64,000 nt of DNA. Origin: DASZZZ01 sp036260375 (GTDB lineage: Bacteria > Actinomycetota > CADDZG01 > WHSQ01). Where the stretch lies: the NCBI GenBank assembly GCA_036260375.1, contig DASZZZ010000044.1, positions 54,259-118,258 of the forward strand, in the 5' to 3' direction. The notes beneath the pieces are model-generated. The model had not been told where the DNA came from and searched no databases. It worked only from the letters and a program-made list of their open reading frames with translations. The stretch's first letter is position 1; every line of letters starts with the position of its first letter. The translations under genes and the position numbers were made by a program. This document shows positions 56,958 to 63,837 of the stretch, piece by piece.

Positions 56958-57985
56958 CGCACCACGACGCGCCGGTCGCCGCCGACCAGCCGGCCGACGA
57001 CCGCGCCGTCGGCGCCGCGCGTCGCGAGCGCGTCGAGCAGCGCGTCGGCCGCGCCGGCGGCGACCGCGATCAGCAGCCCGCCGGACGTCTGCGCGTCGAA
57101 CAGCACCGTCGCGCGCGCGTCGTCGAGCGCGCCGAGGTCGACGACGTCCGCGGTGGCGTCGCGGTTACGGCGGGTCCCTCCCGGGACGACGCCGCGGCGC
57201 GCGAGCTCGAGGGCCTCGGGCAGGACCGGCACGGCGTCCGCGTCGAGCTCCGCGCCGACGTCCGGGCCGAGCATGCCGGCGAGGTGGCCCACGAGGCCGA
57301 ACCCGGTGACGTCGGTGCACGCCTGCGCGCCGACCTCGAGCATCGCGTCGGCGGCGGCGCGGTTGAGCTGCATCATGACCTCGGTCGCGCGCGCGACCGC
57401 GTCGGCCCCCGCGACGCCCTCCTTGATCCCGCTCGAGACGATCCCGGTGCCGAGTGGCTTGGTCAGCACGAGGGCGGCGCCCGGCCGGCCGCCCGTCTTG
57501 CGCACGACGCGCGCGGGGTCGACCGTCCCGGTGACGGCGAGGCCGTACTTGGGCTCCGGGTCGTCGACCGAGTGGCCGCCCACGATCGACGCCCCCGCCT
57601 GCGCGCACGCGGCGCTGCCGCCCTCGAGCACGCGGCCGAGCAGCTCGAAGTCGAGGTCGCGCGGCCATGCGACGAGGTTGAGCGCGGTGACCGGAGTGCC
57701 GCCCATCGCGTAGACGTCCGAGAGCGCGTTGGCCGCCGCGATCCAACCCCACGCGTACGGGTCGTCGACGACCGGCGTGAAGAAGTCGACCGTCTGCACG
57801 AGCGCGACCCCGGGCGCGACGCGGTAGACGGCCGCGTCGTCGGGCGCGTCGAGCCCCACGAGCACGGCCGGGTCGGCCGACGTCGTCCCCACGTGGCGCA
57901 ACACGTGCGCCAGCTCGGTCATCCCGAGCTTGCAGGCTCAGCCGCCGCCGTGCGAGTAGGTCGAGAGCCGCACCTCGCTTCTCAT
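56954..57985 (-). CDS. selD: Selenide, water dikinase (selenophosphate synthetase), selenoprotein with Sec16
   Basis: 343 residues from ATG 57985 when the in-frame TGA at 57940-57938 is read as selenocysteine. The N-terminus reads MRSEVRLSTYSHGGG, then Sec16, then ACKLGMTELAHVLRH: the H-G-G-G-[C/U]-x-C-K active loop of SelD. Without recoding, calls begin at Met22 (57922) and miss the nucleophile and the loop. The rest is standard: VLVGLDAPDDAAVYRVAP, VVDDPYAWGWIAAANALSDV, GTPVTALNLVAWPRDLDFEL, IVGGHSVDDPEPKYGLAVTG and TGFGLVGHLAGML. It makes selenophosphate from selenide and ATP for tRNA-Sec and perhaps selenouridine. First gene of the operon through pdxH; TAACCT six bases before the ATG points to a leaderless mRNA. 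Confidence 0.93.
57912..57930 (-). ncRNA. Bacterial SECIS-like hairpin in selD mRNA
   Basis: Seven bases after the UGA codon the message can form a perfect 7-bp stem AGCUCGG/CCGAGCU with a 5-base loop GAUGA, extendable by three pairs below an A-G mismatch. Stem position and a G at the start of the loop fit what bacterial SelB recognises. SelB specificity in this lineage is not known, so this is inference from structure. Confidence 0.7.
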
Positions 57986-57991
57986 CGCGCG

Positions 57992-57997
57992 AGGTTA
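57992..57997 (-). promoter_or_regulatory. -10 box of leaderless selD operon transcript
   Basis: TAACCT on the minus strand ends exactly six bases before the ATG at 57985; no ribosome-binding site is present. It supports the start upstream of the TGA. Confidence 0.55.
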
Positions 57998-58155
57998 CGT
58001 CGGCGGGCCGCGAATCCGCGCCGCCGGGACCCGGCCGTCGTGCGAAGGTGGCGGCTATCCTTTCTCGAGATGGCACGGGCGGAGAGGGGCACCCGAGTGC
58101 AGAGCCCGGCGCCGGCCGAGCGCGTGCCGACGCGGGGCCGTCGTGGAGGCGGACG

Positions 58156-59841
58156 GTGACCGATCCCGGGACGACGTGGGCCACGCTCCAGCTCGTCGAC
58201 TTCCTCTCGGCCGTGACCGACGCTCCCGACGAGACCGCGGCGATGCACACCGGGCTCGAGCGCGCCGTGTCCGCCCTGTCGGCCGACGCCGGCGCCATCG
58301 TCACCGGCGAGACCGTCGTCGCGCGCGCGGGCACCGCCGGCCTCGGCATCCCCGACAACGCGTTCGCGTCGTTCGCGCGCGCCGCCGAGGGCCAGGCACG
58401 CCTCCCGCGCATCGGCACGATCGCGACCCGCGCGGTGTCGTTCTCCGTCCCGCACGAGAGCCGCATGGTCGTCGTCCGCGCCGGCGAGCCGCTCAGCGAG
58501 CGCGAGTCGACGCTGCTCGACGGGATGGCGCGCGTGCTCGCGATGCAGCTGCGGATGCTGCGGACGGTGGAGGGCGAGCGGGCGCTGCGCGTCACCAGCG
58601 AGCGCCAGGCGCACGAGAACGCGCGTCTGCTCACGACGCTGCAGGAGCGCCAGGAGCTCCTCCAGCGCCTCACCCGCATCCAGCGCTCGATCTCGCACCG
58701 CGCCCCGCTCCAGGAGGTCCTCGACGCGGTCACGACCGGGGCCCGCAACCTGCTCGGCGACGACTTGGCCGCCCTGCGTCTGATCGACCCCGACGACCCC
58801 GGCTACGTCGTGATGGCGTCGCACAGCGGCATCCGCGAGGAGCTCGTCCCGAAGCTCAAGCGGGGGCCGGCGAACGAGGGCGTCGGGGGCCGGGCGGTGC
58901 TGGAGCGCCGCCTCGTGATCATCGACGACTACTCGCACGCGCGCGACGGCATCCCGGCGATGAAGGAGGACCGGCTCCAGGCGGCCATGGCGGCGCCCGT
59001 CTACGAGAACGGCAAGGTCGCGGGCGGCCTGCTGACCGCGTCGTACCGGCCCGGCCGCCGCTACAGCAAGGAGGAGCAGGACGCCCTCGTCGCGTTCGCG
59101 GACCACGCCAGCCTCGCCCTCACCGACGCCAAGACGGTCGAGGCGATGCGGTCGGCCCAGCGGGCCAAGGACATGTTCCTCGCGATGGTGTCGCACGAGC
59201 TCAAGACGCCGCTCACGGTCATCCTCGGGTCGCTCGACACGTTCCGCCGCCACCCCGGCCTCGACGCGCGGCTGCGCGCCGAGATGACCGAGTCGGCCTA
59301 CGCGCGCGCCAACGAGCTCGCGTCGCTCATCGACCGGCTCCTCAAGGGGGCTCGAGGCGAGCTGTCCAGCGAGCGCGAGGAGGTCGCGCTGCCCGACCTC
59401 GTCGCTCGGGCCCTGCGGGGCTTCGAGCACACCGCCAACGTCGCCGTGGGCCACGTCCCCGACGTCGTGTGCAACGTCGACCCCCGCCTCGTCAGCGACG
59501 TCCTCGGCGTGTTCCTCGAGAACGCGCTGGCGCACTCCCCGCCCGGCAGCGACATCTACGTCGACGCCGGCATCGACCGCGACGACGTCACGCTGACCGT
59601 GGCCAACGACGGGTCGCTGCCTCCGGACCTCGACCCCGAGCAGCTGTTCCGGCCGTTCCAGCGCGGCGCCAACGCGCGGTCGTCCGGCGTCGGGCTCGGC
59701 CTCTACATCGCCGGGCGCCTGGCGCGCTCGGCCGGCGGGACCATCGACGTCGACTCGGGCGGGGGCCGGGTGTCGTTCACGCTGCGGCTGCCGGTCGACG
59801 CCGGGCTGGAGCGTGCGCCGGAGCCGGCCGCCGGCGAGTGA
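58156..59841 (+). CDS. GAF-domain sensor histidine kinase
   Basis: 561 residues from GTG 58156, with GGAGG six bases before it. Two GAF-like regions (about 15-150 and 185-330, the second with GGRAVLERRLVIIDDYSHAR and APVYENGKVAGGLLTASYRP) are joined by a coiled coil around ERQAHENARLLTTLQERQEL. The kinase core has the phospho-His in AMVSHELKTPLTVILGSLDT, the N box VFLENALAHSPPGSDIYV, and G boxes within SSGVGLGLYIAGRLARSAGG. No membrane helix, so it senses a cytosolic ligand. Followed after about 70 bp by a receiver-kinase hybrid that may be its partner. Confidence 0.9.
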   Translation: MTDPGTTWATLQLVDFLSAVTDAPDETAAMHTGLERAVSALSADAGAIVTGETVVARAGTAGLGIPDNAFASFARAAEGQARLPRIGTIATRAVSFSVPHESRMVVVRAGEPLSERESTLLDGMARVLAMQLRMLRTVEGERALRVTSERQAHENARLLTTLQERQELLQRLTRIQRSISHRAPLQEVLDAVTTGARNLLGDDLAALRLIDPDDPGYVVMASHSGIREELVPKLKRGPANEGVGGRAVLERRLVIIDDYSHARDGIPAMKEDRLQAAMAAPVYENGKVAGGLLTASYRPGRRYSKEEQDALVAFADHASLALTDAKTVEAMRSAQRAKDMFLAMVSHELKTPLTVILGSLDTFRRHPGLDARLRAEMTESAYARANELASLIDRLLKGARGELSSEREEVALPDLVARALRGFEHTANVAVGHVPDVVCNVDPRLVSDVLGVFLENALAHSPPGSDIYVDAGIDRDDVTLTVANDGSLPPDLDPEQLFRPFQRGANARSSGVGLGLYIAGRLARSAGGTIDVDSGGGRVSFTLRLPVDAGLERAPEPAAGE

Positions 59842-59908
59842 CCGGAGGCGACGAAAAGTGGCGCGAGACGAAGTGAATGACGAGGGGCGACGTGCCGATG
59901 TACGTCGC

Positions 59909-61057
59909 ATGAAGGTTCTCGTCGTCGACGACCACGCCCCTGTCAGGCGCGGCCTGAAGCAGCTGCTGGAGCTCCGGCCCGAGTTCGAGGTCGTGGGCGA
60001 GGGCTCCAACGGGGCCGAGGCCGTCGAGCGCGTCGAGCAGACGCTGCCCGACATCGTGCTCATGGACATGAACATGCCGGTCATGAACGGCGCCGAGGCG
60101 ACGCGCGTCATCAAGGAGCGCCACCCCGACGTCCACGTCGTCGGGCTCACGGCGTTCGGCGACATGTCGCTCGTGTCCGCCATGGTCAAGGCCGGCGCCG
60201 CCGGCTACCTGCTCAAGGGCGGCTCGGCCCAGGAGCTCATCGACTCGCTCCGCGCGGTCGCCGACGGCTACGGCGCCCTCGACCGGGGCGTGACGCGCGG
60301 CGTCATGGACGACCTCGTCGAGCTGTACCAGAAGGAGCAGGAGCGCTCGCAGGCGTTCGAGGAGCTCGACCGCATGAAGAGCGAGTTCGTCTCGGTCGTG
60401 TCGCACGAGCTCCGCACGCCGCTCACGTCGATCAAGGGCGGCGTCTTCACGCTCAAGCGGGGGTGGGAGGAGATCGACGAGCGCGTCAAGCTCGAGTTCC
60501 TCGACTCGATCGCCAAGCAGTGCGACCGCCTGACCCGGATCGTCGGCCAGATCCTCACCGTCTCGGGCATCCAGCGGGGCGGCCTCGGTCTCAACCCGTC
60601 GACGTTCTCGCTCGCCGGCGTCGCCCGCGACGCGCTCGAGCTGCTCGAGTCGCGGGCGAGCGGGCGGCGCGTTGAGCAGGAGCTCGAGGACGTCGAGGCG
60701 ACCGGCGACCGCAAGCGTATCGTCGAGGTCGCCGTGGCCCTGCTCGAGAACGCGCTCGTCTTCACCGAGGGCGCGGTCGTGGTGCGGGTGCGGCGCGACG
60801 ACGGGGGCATGGCGCGCCTCGAGGTGATCGACGAGGGCCCGGGCATGGACCCCGCGTTCCTCGACCGCCTCCTGACGCAGCCGTTCTTCCAGGGCGACTC
60901 GTCGTCGACGCGCACGGTCGGGGGCCTGGGGCTGTCGCTCTACATCGCCAAGCAGGTCCTCGAGGCCTCCGGCGGACGCATCGACGCCGCGACCGGGCCG
61001 GACCGCGGCTCGACGTTCGCGATGGTGCTCCCGACGCCCGGCTCGGACGAGGTCTAG
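59909..61057 (+). CDS. Hybrid protein: receiver domain followed by histidine kinase
   Basis: 382 residues from ATG 59909 (GTG 59858 or 59873 also possible). Residues 1-120 are a receiver: MKVLVVDDHAPVRRGLKQLL, PDIVLMDMNMPVMNGAEATR with the phospho-Asp, VVGLTAFGDMSLVSAMVKAG and AAGYLLKGGSAQELIDSLRA. Residues 145-382 are HisKA and ATPase: VSVVSHELRTPLTSIKGGVF, VALLENALVFTEGAVVVRVR and TVGGLGLSLYIAKQVLEASG. With no DNA-binding domain it cannot directly control genes; phosphate would pass on to an unlinked regulator. It is convergent with citrate synthase (4-bp overlap). Confidence 0.88.
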   Translation: MKVLVVDDHAPVRRGLKQLLELRPEFEVVGEGSNGAEAVERVEQTLPDIVLMDMNMPVMNGAEATRVIKERHPDVHVVGLTAFGDMSLVSAMVKAGAAGYLLKGGSAQELIDSLRAVADGYGALDRGVTRGVMDDLVELYQKEQERSQAFEELDRMKSEFVSVVSHELRTPLTSIKGGVFTLKRGWEEIDERVKLEFLDSIAKQCDRLTRIVGQILTVSGIQRGGLGLNPSTFSLAGVARDALELLESRASGRRVEQELEDVEATGDRKRIVEVAVALLENALVFTEGAVVVRVRRDDGGMARLEVIDEGPGMDPAFLDRLLTQPFFQGDSSSTRTVGGLGLSLYIAKQVLEASGGRIDAATGPDRGSTFAMVLPTPGSDEV

Positions 61058-62601
61058 CGCTCCTCGGGCAGCGGCTGCGGCGGCTCGGGACCGACGTAGC
61101 GGGCGCTGGGCCGGATCAGCCGGTTGTCGGCGGCCTGCTCCAGGATGTGCGCCGTCCACCCGATGACGCGGCTCGACGCGAACGTCGGCGTGAACAGCGT
61201 CCCCGGCAGCCCGACCTCGTCCATCACGAGGCCCGCGTAGTACTCCACGTTGGCGTACAGCTTGCGGCCGGGCTTGAGCTCCTCGAGGATCGCGACCGCG
61301 CGCTTCTCGACGTGCTTGGCGAACTCGACGCGCTTGCCGCCGAGGCGCTCGGCGACGCCGCGCAGCATCACCGAGCGCGGGTCGTCGGTCTTGTAGACAC
61401 GGTGGCCGAAGCCCATGAGCCGCTTGCCGCTCTGGACCGCGTTGCGCAAGTAATCGTCGGTGTTCGCGGGATCGCCGATCTCGTCGAGCATGCCAAGAGC
61501 GCGCGACGGGGCACCGCCATGCAGCGGCCCCGACAGCGCGCCGATCGCTCCGACGACGGCGGAGCCGAGGTCCGCGCCGGTCGACGCAATCACGCGCGCG
61601 GTGAACGTCGAGGCGTTGAAGCCGTGGTCGATCGTCGACACGAGGTAGTGCTCGATCGCGCGCGCGTGGTCGTCGGACGGCACCTCTCCGCGCAGCATGT
61701 AGAGGAAGTTGGCCGCGTACGGGAGGTCGGGGTGCGGGTCGACGGGCTCGTCGCCCTGGCGCAGGCGGTAGAGGTTCATGATCAAGGTCGGCACCACTGC
61801 GCACACTTGCAGCGCCTGCGTGCGCAGCTCGGCGAGCTCGACGTCGAGCCACGGCTTGAAGTCGAGCGCCGACGCCATGACCGACAGCGCGGTCCGCATC
61901 GCGTCGAGCGGGATGAAGTGGTCGCCGAGGCCCGCGATCGCGGGCAGCAGCTCCTTGACGTCCGACGGCACCTCGCGCAGCGGGCGGATCTCGTCGATGA
62001 AGGCCTCGCGCTGCGCCCGCGTCGGCAGCTCGCCGTTGTAGAGCAGGTACCAGACGTCCTCGAGCATGCGGTTCTCCGCCAGCTCGACGGCGTTGTACTG
62101 ACGGTAGTGGTAGAAGCCCTCCGTCCCGCGGACGTCGCCGATCTCGGTCTCGGCGACCGCCACGCCCTCGAGGCCCTTGGGCACCTCGACCGCGGGCGCC
62201 TCGACCGGCGTGATGCGCGCGACGCGCATCAGATCGCGGATCGAGACGATGCCCACGAGCTCGTTGCCGGAGACCACGGGGATGTGGCGGTAGCCGTGCT
62301 CGGACAGCGACCGGAACGCGTCGACGATCTCCTCGTCGGGGGCGACCGTGTCGGGCGACTCCGTCATCCATTCCGAGACCTTGGCCGTCGACGGGTCGGA
62401 GCCCGAGGCCGCGAAGCGCATGATGTCGCGCTCCGTGAGGATCCCGATCGGGCGCTTGCCGTCGACCACGACGACGGAGCCGACCCTCCCGTCGCGCATC
62501 CGCGTCGCCGTCTCCACCATCGTGTCGCCGCCGGCGGCGGTGACCACCGGCGTGCTCATGATCTCCGAGACGGTGCTGGCTTTCGGCTTCGGGTCGGCCA
62601 T
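61054..62601 (-). CDS. Citrate synthase with N-terminal CBS domain pair
   Basis: 515 residues from ATG 62601, six bases behind AGGGAGG. Residues 10-130 are two CBS motifs: MVETATRMRDGRVGSVVVVD, IGILTERDIMRFAASGSDPS and FRSLSEHGYRHIPVVSGNEL, VGIVSIRDLMRVARITPVE. Residues 150-515 are citrate synthase: EGFYHYRQYNAVELAENRML, the catalytic His in STIDHGFNASTFTARVIAST, SGPLHGGAPSRALGMLDEI, GFGHRVYKTDDPRSVMLRGV and TLFTPTFASSRVIGWTAHIL. CBS pairs usually bind AMP, ATP or other adenylates, so entry to the TCA cycle would be tuned by energy state. Fusion is one chain with no stop between. Confidence 0.92.
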   Translation of the reverse strand: MADPKPKASTVSEIMSTPVVTAAGGDTMVETATRMRDGRVGSVVVVDGKRPIGILTERDIMRFAASGSDPSTAKVSEWMTESPDTVAPDEEIVDAFRSLSEHGYRHIPVVSGNELVGIVSIRDLMRVARITPVEAPAVEVPKGLEGVAVAETEIGDVRGTEGFYHYRQYNAVELAENRMLEDVWYLLYNGELPTRAQREAFIDEIRPLREVPSDVKELLPAIAGLGDHFIPLDAMRTALSVMASALDFKPWLDVELAELRTQALQVCAVVPTLIMNLYRLRQGDEPVDPHPDLPYAANFLYMLRGEVPSDDHARAIEHYLVSTIDHGFNASTFTARVIASTGADLGSAVVGAIGALSGPLHGGAPSRALGMLDEIGDPANTDDYLRNAVQSGKRLMGFGHRVYKTDDPRSVMLRGVAERLGGKRVEFAKHVEKRAVAILEELKPGRKLYANVEYYAGLVMDEVGLPGTLFTPTFASSRVIGWTAHILEQAADNRLIRPSARYVGPEPPQPLPEER

Positions 62602-62668
62602 GCTCATCCTCCCTCGTCGTGCCCCTGACCAGAGACTACGCCGTGACGCGCGCCGGCGGCGCCGTGCG

Positions 62669-63346
62669 TCACGCGGTCCAGTCGACGCCGGTCACGCCGC
62701 GCGCGGCGAGCGCGCGGTCTGCGATCGCGTCCGGGGCGACGCCCGGGCGCAGGCGCACGACGAGCGTCGAGCGCCGCAGCGACGGCTCGTCGTCGACGAC
62801 GCGCGCGCTGTGGACCGTCGCGCCGTCGCCCTCCACCGCGTCGACGAGCGACGCGAGCGGAACGCCAGGCTCCGTCTCGACGACGAGCCGCAGCCGGCCG
62901 CGCTTGAGGCGGTGCAGCACGCGCTGTTCGAACCACTTGAGCCCGTAGAGCGCGACGAGGGCCGCGGTCGTCGTGGCGATCGCGCCGGTCCAGTAGCCGA
63001 GGCCGACGGCGGTCCCGATGGCGGCGGTGAGCCACAGCGCCGCGGCGGTGGTGAGACCGCGCACCGTCAGCCCGCGCTGGATGATGACGCCGGCGCCGAG
63101 GAAGCCGATGCCGGTGACGATCTGCGCCGCGACGCGCGTCGGGTCGAAGCGCACCGGCAGGCCGCGGTCGACGAACGCCTCGACGCCGTAGGCGCCCGCC
63201 ATCGTGAACAGCGCGGCCCCCAGCGACACGACGATGTGCGTGCGGAAGCCGGCGGCCTGGTCGTTGATCTCGCGCTCGACGCCGATCAGCCCGCCGAGCA
63301 GCGCGGCACCGAGCACGCGCAAGACGAGATCCAGATCCGACAGCAC
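62669..63346 (-). CDS. MgtC/SapB family membrane protein
   Basis: 225 residues from GTG 63346, behind AGGAGG. Four to five N-terminal helices with VLRVLGAALLGGLIGVEREI, FRTHIVVSLGAALFTMAGAY, IVTGIGFLGAGVIIQRGLTV, GLTTAAALWLTAAIGTAVGL and TGAIATTTAALVALYGLKWF. The GIGFLGAGVI and RGLTTAA elements are those of MgtC. The C-terminal 80 residues form an ACT-like cytosolic tail (LRLVVETEPGVPLASLVDAV). Family members help with Mg2+ limitation or act on the F-type ATPase in pathogens; general roles remain uncertain. Confidence 0.88.
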   Translation of the reverse strand: MLSDLDLVLRVLGAALLGGLIGVEREINDQAAGFRTHIVVSLGAALFTMAGAYGVEAFVDRGLPVRFDPTRVAAQIVTGIGFLGAGVIIQRGLTVRGLTTAAALWLTAAIGTAVGLGYWTGAIATTTAALVALYGLKWFEQRVLHRLKRGRLRLVVETEPGVPLASLVDAVEGDGATVHSARVVDDEPSLRRSTLVVRLRPGVAPDAIADRALAARGVTGVDWTA

Positions 63347-63420
63347 GACGGCGCCTCCTGAGCCCTCCCGCGGCGAGCATACGCCCGCGCCGTGCGACGG
63401 CCGCGACCCACGGCGCGCGC

Positions 63421-63837
63421 CTACGGCACGACGGTCACCGTCGCCCGCATCCCGTACGCGTAGTGACCCGGGAGGTGGCATCCGATCGTGATCTCGCCGG
63501 CGCGCTCGAAGCGGTACGTCGTCGTCGCGGTGGCGCCGGCCCCCACCGACACCTCGCCCGGCACGTCGTCGTGGGCCGCGTGCGTGCCGCGCTCGTGGCG
63601 CGCCTGCACGGCCGCGCCCCCGACGATGACCTCGTGGTCGATCGGGTCGCGGTTGTGCACGACGAAGCGAACCTCCGTCCCGCGCTCCACCGTGATCCGG
63701 TCGGGCGCGAAGCGCGAATGGCGCACGACGAGCTCGAGCGTGTGCGGCTGCGGCGCGGCGGCGCACGACGACAGCGACGCGACGACGACGCCCGCGCACG
63801 CGACCCGCCGCGCGAGGCGCGCGCCTGAGCGCGTCAC
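63421..63837 (-). CDS. Cupredoxin-domain lipoprotein
   Basis: 138 residues from GTG 63837, which overlaps the preceding stop (GTGA). The signal ACAGVVVASLSSC ends in a lipobox Cys (about residue 25). The mature part is a plastocyanin-like fold: LVVRHSRFAPDRITVERGTE, VHNRDPIDHEVIVGGAAVQA with the first copper His, and the end GEITIGCHLPGHYAYGMRAT with Cys, His and Met (C-H-L-P-G-H-x4-M). These residues could form a type I copper site. Held at the outer face of the membrane, it would carry electrons or buffer copper. Confidence 0.85.
   Translation of the reverse strand: MTRSGARLARRVACAGVVVASLSSCAAAPQPHTLELVVRHSRFAPDRITVERGTEVRFVVHNRDPIDHEVIVGGAAVQARHERGTHAAHDDVPGEVSVGAGATATTTYRFERAGEITIGCHLPGHYAYGMRATVTVVP

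Noticed and set aside
56954..57922. SelD starting at Met22 (57922) as the full protein
   Set aside because: It would lack the catalytic G-G-G-U/C-x-C-K loop; the upstream codons across the TGA fit the family exactly.
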